Positions 1 to 7,351 of a DNA stretch of 17,516 nt are shown here, piece after piece; the first letter of the stretch is position 1; each line of letters starts with the position of its first letter. Source of the stretch: Anaerolineae bacterium (GTDB lineage Bacteria; Chloroflexota; Anaerolineae; B4-G1; SLSP01). The notes beneath the pieces are model-generated. The model did not search any database. It had not been told where the DNA came from and was given only the letters and a program-made list of their open reading frames with translations. The position numbers and the translations under genes were made by a program. Location of the stretch: the NCBI GenBank assembly GCA_016934645.1, contig JAFGSL010000429.1, positions 1 to 17,516 on the forward strand, written 5' to 3'.

Positions 1-390
1 GCCGGCTCCAAATTCGCCGGAAACCTGCACCTGGTGATGCTGCAAGGGATTGCCTTGGGCGGGTTCAACGTGGTGGACGTCTTCGCCTTGCACGCGCAGC
101 TCGACCTGCCCATCCTGGTCGTTGCGCGCCGCGCGCCGGATATGGAGGCCATCCGCGACGCGCTGCTCACGCGAATCCCGAACGGCGCGCAGAAATGGGC
201 CATCATCGAGCGCCTTGGCCCGATGGAGGCCCTGCGCCACGTCTATGTGCAGCGCGTCGGTTTGATCCTGTCCCAGGCAAGCGCCGTGCTCAAACAGTTC
301 ACCGTTGAGGGCCATATCCCGGAGCCGCTGCGCGTCGCGCACCTCATCGCGGGCGCGCTGGTGAATGGGGAAAGTCGCGGGCGGGCGTGA
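1..390 (+). CDS. DUF99 (endonuclease dU-like) family protein, 5'-truncated
   Basis: The reading frame is open from base 1, so the N-terminus lies outside the window. The visible part contains GGFNVVDVF, then LDLPILVVARRAPDMEAI, then IPEPLRVAHLIAGAL, and ends GESRGRA. This succession is typical of the C-terminal half of DUF99 (UPF0215), a family structurally related to endonuclease V. Its role is poorly known, and a DNA or RNA repair-like activity is an inference from the fold. The final conserved PEPLRVAHLIA block and the near-C-terminal GESRGRA indicate an intact 3' end. The next gene starts 71 bases downstream after a strong palindrome, so the two need not share a transcript. Confidence 0.8.
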   Translation, partial: AGSKFAGNLHLVMLQGIALGGFNVVDVFALHAQLDLPILVVARRAPDMEAIRDALLTRIPNGAQKWAIIERLGPMEALRHVYVQRVGLILSQASAVLKQFTVEGHIPEPLRVAHLIAGALVNGESRGRA

Positions 391-406
391 AGTGTCCCTT
401 CTGTAC

Positions 407-440
407 AGACCTGACAGGTTTTCTGAAACCTGTCAGGTCT
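407..440. repeat. Perfect 15-bp inverted repeat, ACCTGACAGGT type
   Basis: AGACCTGACAGGTTT at 407-421 is the exact reverse complement of 426-440, with a 4-base loop TCTG. No T-run follows, so it is not a classical terminator on the plus strand. The core ACCTGACAGGT recurs at 9593-9603 with a matching arm at 9627-9634, so it belongs to a dispersed palindrome family. It lies over the expected -35 position of the next gene. Confidence 0.85.
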
Positions 441-449
441 CATTTGTGG

Positions 450-455
450 TACAAT
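450..455 (+). promoter_or_regulatory. -10 box for a probable leaderless transcript
   Basis: TACAAT ends 6 bases before the ATG at 462, and no Shine-Dalgarno sequence is visible between the palindrome and that ATG. This spacing would put transcription initiation at or next to the start codon, as in leaderless mRNAs. The -35 region (about 427-432) falls inside the inverted repeat and is not a good match to consensus. Confidence 0.5.
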
Positions 456-461
456 TCAAGT

Positions 462-971
462 ATGGAAGGCAACAATAACCGGACTTTAGTCGTCGGATTC
501 GGCAACCTCTATCGCCGCGATGATGGCGTGGCGCGCTTTGTGGCTAATGCATTGCTCGAACGCCTGGGGCGCGAGCCGTTGGATGCACTCGACGACGGGT
601 TTGAGGCCCTGGGGCATCCGGTGGATGTGGTAATACTGCACCAACTTGTGCCGGAGTTGGCCGAAACTGCGAAGGACTATGATCTCATCGTTTTCGTGGA
701 CGCGCACGTCGGTACGACCATGCCGGAGCCACTTCACGAAGAACGCTTGGAAATCTCGTATCGCACACCCTTTGTCTATCACCAGACGCACCCCTCGACC
801 GTATTGGCCCTCACGCAGCAAATGTACGGTGTGACGCCGGACGCCGTGCTGTTGTCCATCGTCGGCCACGACTTCGACTTCGGCGAAGGGCTTTCCCCGG
901 AGACGGCGGCGCTGGTCGAACCGGCCGTCGAACGCATTTTGTCTCACGTTGCAGCATTGCAAACGCCATAG
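462..971 (+). CDS. [NiFe]-hydrogenase maturation endopeptidase family protein (HycI/HoxW, peptidase M52)
   Basis: The product is 169 residues. The N-terminal LVVGFGNLYRRDDGVA matches the GxGNxxxxDDGxx signature of M52 proteases, which clip the C-terminal extension of a hydrogenase large subunit after nickel insertion. Further family features are the DYDLIVFVDAHVG strand, HQTHPSTVLAL (containing the His expected to contact Ni), YGVTPDAVLLSIVGHDFDFGEGLS and a C-terminal helix. The frame is open upstream to 387, but I chose the ATG at 462 because homology begins there and a -10 box sits just before it. No hydrogenase structural gene is in the window, so the client is unknown. Confidence 0.85.
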   Translation: MEGNNNRTLVVGFGNLYRRDDGVARFVANALLERLGREPLDALDDGFEALGHPVDVVILHQLVPELAETAKDYDLIVFVDAHVGTTMPEPLHEERLEISYRTPFVYHQTHPSTVLALTQQMYGVTPDAVLLSIVGHDFDFGEGLSPETAALVEPAVERILSHVAALQTP

Positions 972-1034
972 GCTGCTGTTTCCCTGTTACCTTTTCTCTC
1001 CGACTACGACATAGTAAGCAAACGAACGGAAAAT

Positions 1035-1092
1035 GCTTGCGCCGGATCACAATCCGGCGTAGGGAGGCGGCGGATTGTGATCCGCCTCAAGC
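1035..1092 (+). repeat. Long stem-loop in the leader of the DUF3160 gene
   Basis: CGGATCACAATCCG at 1043-1056 pairs perfectly with CGGATTGTGATCCG at 1071-1084, and GCTTG at 1035-1039 pairs with CAAGC at 1088-1092 across a 3x3 internal loop. A near-copy stands at 5573-5631, also just before a gene. In both copies the similarity continues through the GCTATnTTCG and purine-rich segment to the start codon. There is no T-run, so a terminator is unlikely. A dispersed repeat or structured 5' UTR fits better. Confidence 0.75.
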
Positions 1093-1126
1093 GTTGAAGT
1101 AAAGCTATCTTCGAGGAGGATAACCT

Positions 1127-3892
1127 ATGAAAATCTATTCTGCTTCTATGAGACGTCTTATCCTGCTTGCATTGGCATTGCTGCTGACGATGGGCTGTCA
1201 ATTGTTGTCGCCAGCGGCCTCCCCAACACCGACGGCGTCTCCATCGTCAACGACGCCCGTCGCGACCACCGAGACGCTGCCCACTGCCACCACTGAAACA
1301 CCGCCCACCGCCGAAATCACCCCGGAAGCGCCGACGTCGACACCGCCGGATATCCTCTCGGTTCAGCCGCGCGCCAAATCGGTCTTCGCGCCGTATCAAC
1401 CACAGCCGGTGAACGTCACGCTAGCGCTTGACCAACCCGCCATCGCCCCTGACCTGAGCAACGTGCACGTCGCTATGCCGCTCTCGGCGGATCAGCTTGC
1501 CCGTCTTGCCCGCGATGGCGTTGCCGCCAGTCCCGGCCTGCAGGAGAAGGAGTTCTTCACCCTCTACGAGAAGGCGCGCTACGCCAATGTCCCCATCTTC
1601 ATCACCAGTGACTCGCTACTGCACGTCTATCACCTGATGTTCGACAAGACCCTGCGCACGGCCGAGGTCGAATATTTCCACCCGCTGTTGCAATCGCTCA
1701 ACCGCGCGCTGATCGAGACGGCGGACGCCCAATACCAGCAATTGCGCGGCACGCCGTGGGAGGATGCGGCCCTGCGCACCGTCGCTTTCATCGCCGTGAG
1801 TGGCAGACTCGCTGACCCCAACTTCTCTATCCCTGGCTACGCCGCTGCACTGATGGAAGCCGAAGTCGGCAACGTCGAGGCAGCTTCCGGCATCCTGCCC
1901 TCGCCGATCTTCCCCGGCCTGGAATACGGCGAGGACTACACCCAGTACATCCCGCGCGGGCACTACACGCGCAGCGACGCGCTGAAGGCCTATTTCAAGA
2001 GTATGATGTGGTACGGGCGCATGACCTTCCGCCTAAAGACGAAGGACGCCGCCGTGGGACGGGCGGAAACCCGTTCCGCGCTGCTGCTGGTACAGGCCCT
2101 GCGGAACACCGAGGTGAAAGGGCGCCCTGCCCTGGAAGCGTGGGCCGACCTCTACGACCCCACCGCCTTCCTCGTCGGGCGGAGCGACGACCTCACCGCG
2201 CTCGATTATCTGCCAGTGATCGACGCCGTCTACGGCGAGAATCCGGCGCTGGTAACGCTGGCGGATGACGCCACACTGGACGTCTTCATCGCCGCCACCG
2301 ACGCGCTGCCCGCTCCGCGCATCCTCGGCCTCGTTATCTCTGATACGGACAACGAGACCGAGCAGACCAAGGGCTTGCGCTTTATGGGCCAGCGTTTCGT
2401 GCCCGACGCCTACATCTTCCGCCAGCTCATCTACCGCAACGTGGGCACCGCGACCGAGCGACGGGGACTGCCCAAAGGCCTGGACCTTCTCGCCGCGATG
2501 GGATCGGAGCGTGCCTACACGCTGCTGGACTCGATGGGGGACACCGGCTATTTGAGTTATACTTTGCAAATGGACAAGATGCGCGCCTGGACCGGCAGCC
2601 TCACGGTTGACGACTGGACAGAGACGGTTTACAACGCTTGGCTCTACGCTTTCCATCCGCTCCTGGAAGTCCCGAGCGAGGGCTATCCTACCTTTATGCA
2701 ATCCACTGCGTGGCACGATAAGCAACTGCACACCGCGCTGGGCAGTTGGGCTGAACTGAAGCACGACACCATCCTCTACGCCAAGCAGACCTACGCGGAG
2801 ATGGGCGCGGGCTGGATGCCGACCCCGCCCGACCCGCTGCCGGCGCGGGGCTACGTGGAACCGGTCCCGGAATTGTACGCGCGGGTGGCGGCGCTGGCTG
2901 AGATGACCATCGAAGGGCTTGCGTCCCGCAGCCTGATCGGAGAACAGGACGCCGACAACCTGGTGCATATTGAGGAGTTGGCCCTGGCGCTCAAGCTGAT
3001 GGCGGAGCAACAACTCGCCGGGGTGCCACTCACCGAGGACGACCACGTGCGCATCCGCTATTACGGTGGCGAACTGGAACACTTGGTGATGGCCTCCGCC
3101 GACACGCCGTCCGGTGAAGCCGGCGCCACCCCTTATATGGAAGAAGACCCGCAGGCGGCAATCATCGCCGATGTTGCCACCGATCCCGATCCCGACGCTG
3201 ACGGGGCGCCAAACCCCGTCGTGTTGGAGGTGGGTGTCGGGCGTGTCAGCGAAATCCACGTCGTTGTTCCGCTGGTCGAAGAGGATGGCAGCTTGCGCCT
3301 GCAGGTCGCCAAGGGCGGCATCTTCTCGTATTACGAGTTCCCCTGGCCCGCCGATGACCGGCTGACCGACGAGAAGTGGCAGGGGATGTTGGATGACAGC
3401 ACGGCGCCAGCGCAACCCGATTGGGTCGATAGCTTCTATACGCCGGAAGGCGAGTATTCTGACCTGCAAACTGCCCTCTACGCCTTCCAGCGCGGTTGGG
3501 TCAACGCCGTCTTCTACCTGGACATACAGTACGTGGCGTCTGAGTACAACAACCTGGCGCGCGGCGCGGCACTGGACTTCATCACCGCTGAAATCGCCGC
3601 TCTACAGGCTGAAAAGCACTTCGAGGGCCGGCAATGGATGGGCACCGATTACCGCTCCTTTGATCTGCAATCTGAAAATCTGGCGGTCGTCACGGTGCGG
3701 GAGACCTGGCAGGATACGCTCTACGCTTACAGCGGCGCAGCACATCCCGCCGAAACCGGCGATGAGAACGATATGCAGCAGATCGGGACGCGCGGGCCTT
3801 ATACCCTGGACGTGACCTATACGCTGGAGCGCACCGGCGAGGACTGGACCGTCACGCGCATCGTCGTCGCCAACGCGCGTCCCGCGTGGTGA
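1127..3892 (+). CDS. DUF3160 domain lipoprotein with C-terminal IMS/NTF2-like domain
   Basis: The product is 921 residues. The ATG at 1127 has a strong GAGGAGG ribosome-binding site about 8 bases upstream. Residues 8-23 form a signal peptide ending in MGC, so Cys24 is the probable lipidation site. Residues 27-80 are a Thr/Pro/Ser-rich linker. The long central part carries typical DUF3160 segments: FFTLYEKARYANVPIFITSDS, LLHVYHLMFDKTLR, GLRFMGQRFVPDAYIFRQL and SYTLQMDKMRAWTG. DUF3160 proteins are predicted extracytoplasmic proteins of unknown activity. The last ~130 residues (QRGWVNAVFYLDIQYVASE to the end) resemble the small alpha+beta IMS/NTF2-like domain; this sub-assignment is weaker. The next gene overlaps its stop codon. 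Confidence 0.85.
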   Translation: MKIYSASMRRLILLALALLLTMGCQLLSPAASPTPTASPSSTTPVATTETLPTATTETPPTAEITPEAPTSTPPDILSVQPRAKSVFAPYQPQPVNVTLALDQPAIAPDLSNVHVAMPLSADQLARLARDGVAASPGLQEKEFFTLYEKARYANVPIFITSDSLLHVYHLMFDKTLRTAEVEYFHPLLQSLNRALIETADAQYQQLRGTPWEDAALRTVAFIAVSGRLADPNFSIPGYAAALMEAEVGNVEAASGILPSPIFPGLEYGEDYTQYIPRGHYTRSDALKAYFKSMMWYGRMTFRLKTKDAAVGRAETRSALLLVQALRNTEVKGRPALEAWADLYDPTAFLVGRSDDLTALDYLPVIDAVYGENPALVTLADDATLDVFIAATDALPAPRILGLVISDTDNETEQTKGLRFMGQRFVPDAYIFRQLIYRNVGTATERRGLPKGLDLLAAMGSERAYTLLDSMGDTGYLSYTLQMDKMRAWTGSLTVDDWTETVYNAWLYAFHPLLEVPSEGYPTFMQSTAWHDKQLHTALGSWAELKHDTILYAKQTYAEMGAGWMPTPPDPLPARGYVEPVPELYARVAALAEMTIEGLASRSLIGEQDADNLVHIEELALALKLMAEQQLAGVPLTEDDHVRIRYYGGELEHLVMASADTPSGEAGATPYMEEDPQAAIIADVATDPDPDADGAPNPVVLEVGVGRVSEIHVVVPLVEEDGSLRLQVAKGGIFSYYEFPWPADDRLTDEKWQGMLDDSTAPAQPDWVDSFYTPEGEYSDLQTALYAFQRGWVNAVFYLDIQYVASEYNNLARGAALDFITAEIAALQAEKHFEGRQWMGTDYRSFDLQSENLAVVTVRETWQDTLYAYSGAAHPAETGDENDMQQIGTRGPYTLDVTYTLERTGEDWTVTRIVVANARPAW

Positions 3893-4659
3893 GTTTGAAA
3901 GCAGATATCTCGCGGAGACGCAGAGGCGCAGAGAAAATCACAGAAAAACTCTGCGCCTTTGCGCCTCTGCGCGAGAACTCTCTGCGTTTCTCCAGGATAA
4001 TTTTTTGTAAACTCCCGGTTTTTTCACTGGCGCTGTTGGTGCTGCTGGCTTGCCTACCGCGTTCTGCACAGCAGGTAGGCTTCGCCTGTGACCGGCAGAC
4101 GTGCTGGGCTGTGGCTGTGCCTGCCGGCAACACGAGTGCGCCATTTACCTCGGGCACCATCGACCTGACCGGTGACGGCATCCCGGAGATGATCTTGCGC
4201 GAGGATGAGACCCTGCGCGTCCTACAGGGCGATGTCGAAATCTGGCGCAGCGATCCCGCGTGGCGCGTGGTGGATGCGGCCCTGGGCGATCCTAACGACG
4301 ACGGGCGTTACGAAATCCTGGCGGCGCTCTGGAAACCCGATGAGGAGGGCATCCTTGGCAGCCATCCCTTCATCATCGGGCACCGTGGCGGGACGGTCAA
4401 GGTGATCTGGGGCGGCTCCGCCGTGACCCACGGAATTCACGAGATCGCGCTGGCGGACGTGGATGGCGACGGTGTGGAGGAACTGCTCGTGCTGGAATCG
4501 GCGCAGCCCAGCGATGGCCTGGACGCCGCACAGCGCGCCCTTTCCGTGTGGGATTGGCACGGCTGGGGATTCAATCTGCGCTGGCGGAGCGAACCAGGGC
4601 GTTATCGGGACCTCGGCTCCACAGAGGATGGCATCATCGTCGCCACGGTGGGAAAATGA
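3889..4659 (+). CDS. FG-GAP/VCBS-like repeat lipoprotein
   Basis: The product is about 256 residues if the GTG at 3889 is used, which overlaps the TGA of the preceding gene as GTGA. GTG 3886 and TTG 3895 are alternatives. Residues ~45-55 are a hydrophobic signal ending LLAC, a good lipobox. The mature part has three Asp-rich loops, DLTGDGIPEM, DPNDDGRYEI and DVDGDGVEEL, typical of calcium-binding FG-GAP/integrin-alpha-like blades. Only about three blades are present, fewer than a full propeller. The stretch ahead of the signal peptide (about residues 7-35) is encoded by a palindromic repeat, and there is no ATG between it and the hydrophobic core, so the native start may have been replaced. 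It probably forms an operon with the DUF3160 gene. Confidence 0.65.
   Translation: MSLKADISRRRRGAEKITEKLCAFAPLRENSLRFSRIIFCKLPVFSLALLVLLACLPRSAQQVGFACDRQTCWAVAVPAGNTSAPFTSGTIDLTGDGIPEMILREDETLRVLQGDVEIWRSDPAWRVVDAALGDPNDDGRYEILAALWKPDEEGILGSHPFIIGHRGGTVKVIWGGSAVTHGIHEIALADVDGDGVEELLVLESAQPSDGLDAAQRALSVWDWHGWGFNLRWRSEPGRYRDLGSTEDGIIVATVGK
3908..3976. repeat. Palindromic CGCAGAGGCGCAGAG-type repeat inside a coding sequence
   Basis: The left arm (3908-3933, containing CGCAGAGGCGCAGAG) and right arm (3949-3976, containing CTCTGCGCC and GCGCCTCTGCG) form an imperfect inverted repeat. It lies within the N-terminal coding region of the FG-GAP-like gene, where it is read as Arg-rich RRRRGAEK and then CAFAPLREN. 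From general experience such sequences are common intergenic repeats in Chloroflexota and Cyanobacteria. Confidence 0.75.
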
Positions 4660-4662
4660 GAC

Positions 4663-4754
4663 TCAGTAGATCTAATTTTGCTTGGTCTGGATCGCCAGAT
4701 CCAGACCGGGACGGGGATCTGGCGATCCCCTTGGAGCATTTTGCGATCTACTGA
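4663..4754. repeat. Nested inverted-repeat element (MITE- or REP-like)
   Basis: TCAGTAGATC at 4663-4672 is the reverse complement of 4745-4754. Inside it, GGATCGCCAGATCC at 4689-4702 is the exact reverse complement of 4715-4728. An alternative hairpin GGTCTGGATC/GATCCAGACC (4684-4693 with 4698-4707) uses overlapping bases, so two folds exclude each other. The element begins 4 bases after the FG-GAP-like gene's stop and carries no coding capacity. Confidence 0.75.
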
Positions 4755-4779
4755 GACTCGTCATTTCCGAAAGATACAA

Positions 4780-4815
4780 GCGCCCGGTGCAAACCGGGCG
4801 CGTTTGTTTTCTTTT
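4780..4815 (+). terminator. Intrinsic terminator
   Basis: GCGCCCGG at 4780-4787 pairs with CCGGGCGC at 4794-4801 around the loop TGCAAA, followed by the T-rich tail GTTTGTTTTCTTTT. It follows the DUF3160/FG-GAP-like gene pair and precedes the carbonic anhydrase, which should therefore have its own promoter between about 4816 and 4890. Confidence 0.75.
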
Positions 4816-4918
4816 GAAGTTGGGATAATAATAAGGGTGTATTCGTGTACAGTTTGCTGTCCATAAATGCACCGTTTCACCTGCTGCTTTCGCGGCTATT
4901 TCGTACGAGGAGGTTGCT

Positions 4919-5542
4919 TTGGCGGATACTTTGGTTACGCAAACGCGGAGCGTGCGCGCGGTATGTTTCGAGACAGACGCGGCGCTGATGGCTGAATTGG
5001 CGCAGGGTCAGCACCCTTCGCTGCTGTATATCGGCTGTTCGGATTCGCGGATTCTACCCTCCCACATCCTGGACGCGCATCCCGGCACGGTCTTCACCAC
5101 GCGCAATATCGCGAACATCGTACCGCCCTATGCGGCGATGCAGCAAGGCGAGATGGGGACGGCTGCCGTGCTGGAATACGCCGTCATGCACCTGCACGTC
5201 ACTGACATTGTGGTGTGCGGGCACAGCAACTGCGGGGGGATGCAGGCATTGGCGAATGTCGAGACATTGGAACCGGGATTGAGACAGTGGTTGCAGTATG
5301 CTCCGGATGTGCGTTTGCGCGTCCCGGCTGAGGGTAACGCTGCCTTGGGGTTGGATGCGCTCATCGAAGCCAATGTGCTGCTGCAATTGGAACACCTGCG
5401 CAGTTATCCCTTCATCGCTGAGGCAGAGCAAGCCGGGACATTGTGCCTGCACGGTTGGGTGTACGATCTCGCCAGCGAGCGGGTCCGTGCTTATGAAGCC
5501 GAAGGGTCCTGTTTTGTAGAGGAAGCGCCGTTCAGCGTATGA
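4919..5542 (+). CDS. Beta-class carbonic anhydrase
   Basis: The product is 207 residues and interconverts CO2 and bicarbonate in the cytoplasm. Zinc ligands are all visible: Cys40 in IGCSDSR, His102 and Cys105 in CGHSNCGGM, with the Asp42-Arg44 dyad. TTRNIANIVPP and GTAAVLEYAVMHLHV are typical family blocks, and the C-terminal LHGWVYDLASERVRAYE completes the fold. The start is TTG at 4919, supported by AGGAGG at 4908-4913 with a 5-base spacer, and there is no better ATG. Bases 4895-4913 resemble the immediate leaders of the DUF3160 and DUF3267 genes. The gene is separated from the upstream unit by an intrinsic terminator. Confidence 0.95.
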   Translation: MADTLVTQTRSVRAVCFETDAALMAELAQGQHPSLLYIGCSDSRILPSHILDAHPGTVFTTRNIANIVPPYAAMQQGEMGTAAVLEYAVMHLHVTDIVVCGHSNCGGMQALANVETLEPGLRQWLQYAPDVRLRVPAEGNAALGLDALIEANVLLQLEHLRSYPFIAEAEQAGTLCLHGWVYDLASERVRAYEAEGSCFVEEAPFSV

Positions 5543-5572
5543 CTGTCCTAGAACATCAACAATCATGAAAGT

Positions 5573-5631
5573 GCTTGCACCGGATCATAATCCGGCGCTT
5601 CAGGAACGGCGGATTGTGATCCGCCTTAAGC
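5573..5631 (+). repeat. Second copy of the leader stem-loop, upstream of the DUF3267 gene
   Basis: CGGATCATAATCCG at 5581-5594 pairs with CGGATTGTGATCCG at 5610-5623, and GCTTG at 5573-5577 pairs with TAAGC at 5627-5631. Compared with the copy at 1035-1092, two stem positions changed, each converting a Watson-Crick pair to a G-U wobble in the plus-strand RNA, so the fold is kept. The loop differs in sequence and length. The leader similarity continues to the ATG at 5664. Confidence 0.75.
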
Positions 5632-5663
5632 GTCAAATCAGGCTATTTCGCAGGAGTTAACCT

Positions 5664-6266
5664 ATGACGACGGACTTGGCACCTCCTATCCACCTTCCCG
5701 AAAACTACGCCGAAGTGTTGTACTGGAAGCTGTCTCACCACAGGAAGCTGCTGGTGGTGTTGAACGTGGTCGGGCTGGCCCTGATGGGCTTGTCACTGCC
5801 GCTATTTTTCGCCTGGATGCGCCTGTGGCATTCGGGAACCGCATCCTTGAAGGTAAACGTCTTGCAGACGGGAGCGCTCTTCATCGCCATTGTTCTAACT
5901 ATCGTGCTGCATGAGCTGTTTCACGGTCTGGCGCTGCGTGCTTACGGCGCGCGCCCGAGGTACGGCGTCATATGGCAAGAGATGATGTTCTACGCAACTG
6001 CGGCTGGCTACGCCTTCCGCCGCAACGCCTACATCGTTATCGCGCTCGCGCCGTTGGTGGGCCTGAGCCTGGTGGGAATGGGATTGCTCGTGCTCCCACA
6101 GCCGGGTTGGCTGGCGTGGATCATCGTCATTTGTGCCGCGCTCAATGTTGGCAGCGCCATCGGCGACCTGTGGCTGGTGCGCGTGACGTTGGGTTATCCG
6201 ACTTCAGCCTACATCGTGGATGAGAAGGATGGGCTGCGCGTGTTCATGCCGGTTGTGGAGTCGTGA
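5664..6266 (+). CDS. DUF3267 family membrane protein (putative zinc metalloprotease)
   Basis: The product is 200 residues. HELFHG at residues 83-88 is an HExxH-type zinc-binding motif embedded in a hydrophobic segment (about 68-90). Other hydrophobic segments lie near 28-51, 118-142 and 148-170, so it is an integral membrane protein. This arrangement is that of DUF3267 proteins, which look like small site-2-protease relatives; the substrate is unknown. The ATG at 5664 follows GCAGGAG. Its stop lies 1 base before the ATG of the GH18-like gene, so the two are probably co-transcribed. Confidence 0.8.
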   Translation: MTTDLAPPIHLPENYAEVLYWKLSHHRKLLVVLNVVGLALMGLSLPLFFAWMRLWHSGTASLKVNVLQTGALFIAIVLTIVLHELFHGLALRAYGARPRYGVIWQEMMFYATAAGYAFRRNAYIVIALAPLVGLSLVGMGLLVLPQPGWLAWIIVICAALNVGSAIGDLWLVRVTLGYPTSAYIVDEKDGLRVFMPVVES

Positions 6267-6267
6267 C

Positions 6268-7329
6268 ATGAGACGGAAGTATCCCTACTGGGGACTCAGC
6301 CTCGCGCTATGCGCGGCGCTGCTGCCGGCCTGCACATCCTCTTCATCCCCGGCGGCTGAGACGCCGGAGCCCACGCCCGAGCCTAAAGCGGCGACGCTCA
6401 TCGCCAACTCACCGGTGCCCCCTCTGCCCTCCGCGACGCTGCCACTGCACACGCCCAAACCCGCCCCACCCGCCCGCGAGTTTGCCATCGTTGGCTATTT
6501 GCCCGACTACCGCACGCTTGATCCAGCGTGGGCGCGCTACGTCACCGACATCGTTTACTTTTCCGCCAGCTTGCGCGCCTCCGGCGAACTGGACACCGGC
6601 AGATTGGACGCGCAGACACTCGCCACCTTGTGTGAGATGAGCGGCACTTACGGGACGCGCATCTATATCGCCATCGGTGGGTGGGAGCGCTCGGAAAACT
6701 TCGCCACCGTTGCTACAGACCCGGACCTGCGGGCACAGGCCGTGCAGGCGATCACGGCGTACTGCCTTGAAAACGGACTGGACGGTGTGGATTTCGATTG
6801 GGAGTTTCCCGAAACCGCAGCGGAAAGGGCTGGCTACGTGGCGTTGCTCGCGGAAGTTCATCAGACGTTTGCACTGCATCACCTGCGGGTCAGCGTGGCA
6901 CTGGCGCCCTGGCAAGACCTGGGCGACGATCTCTACGCCGCCGTGGATCGCATCCACGTGATGGCCTACGACCACGAGGATCGTCATTCGACGTTCGAAC
7001 AGGCCACCGAAGACATCCAGGCGTTCATCGAACGTGGCGCGCCGCCGGAGAAGCTCCTACTCGGCGTGCCGTTTTACGGGCGCGACGTGCACGACCTTTC
7101 CTGCGCTCTGACCTACGCGGAGATCGTGCAACGTCACCATCCCGCGCCGGACGCGGACGAGGCCGGCGGCATCTACTTCAACGGGATAACGACCATCCAG
7201 CGAAAAACACGCTATGCCCTGGAGCAACAGTTGGGTGGCGTGATGATCTGGGAGTTGGGGCAGGACACCTCAGATGATACATCCCTGCTGCGGGCGATTG
7301 ATCAAGTCACGACGAGCGATGAATTTTAA
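6268..7329 (+). CDS. Glycoside hydrolase family 18-like lipoprotein
   Basis: The product is 353 residues. A signal peptide ends LLPAC, so Cys22 is the probable lipid anchor. Residues 23-70 are a Ser/Pro/Thr linker. The catalytic domain starts FAIVGYLPDYR (72-82) and has IAIGGWE (134-140), DGVDFDWE (172-179, the DxxDxDxE motif with Glu179 as proton donor), MAYDHE (232-237) and LGVPFYGR. These are the four hallmarks of GH18 chitinase-like enzymes. It likely acts on the cell surface on a GlcNAc-containing glycan, although some GH18 proteins are non-catalytic or act on other substrates. The ATG at 6268 is preferred over upstream in-frame codons because the signal peptide starts there. Confidence 0.88.
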   Translation: MRRKYPYWGLSLALCAALLPACTSSSSPAAETPEPTPEPKAATLIANSPVPPLPSATLPLHTPKPAPPAREFAIVGYLPDYRTLDPAWARYVTDIVYFSASLRASGELDTGRLDAQTLATLCEMSGTYGTRIYIAIGGWERSENFATVATDPDLRAQAVQAITAYCLENGLDGVDFDWEFPETAAERAGYVALLAEVHQTFALHHLRVSVALAPWQDLGDDLYAAVDRIHVMAYDHEDRHSTFEQATEDIQAFIERGAPPEKLLLGVPFYGRDVHDLSCALTYAEIVQRHHPAPDADEAGGIYFNGITTIQRKTRYALEQQLGGVMIWELGQDTSDDTSLLRAIDQVTTSDEF

Positions 7330-7351
7330 TCATCCTCCCCTTTAGCGAACT

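Noticed and set aside
387..461. GTG at 387 as start of the hydrogenase protease
   Set aside because: The 25 extra residues would be encoded by the palindrome and have no family similarity, while the ATG at 462 is directly preceded by a -10 box and starts at the conserved domain.
2033..3469. A 478-codon open frame on the minus strand opposite the DUF3160 gene
   Set aside because: It is a shadow of the high-GC DUF3160 coding sequence. The product is rich in Arg, Gly and His without any recognisable domain, and the sense-strand gene is clearly real.
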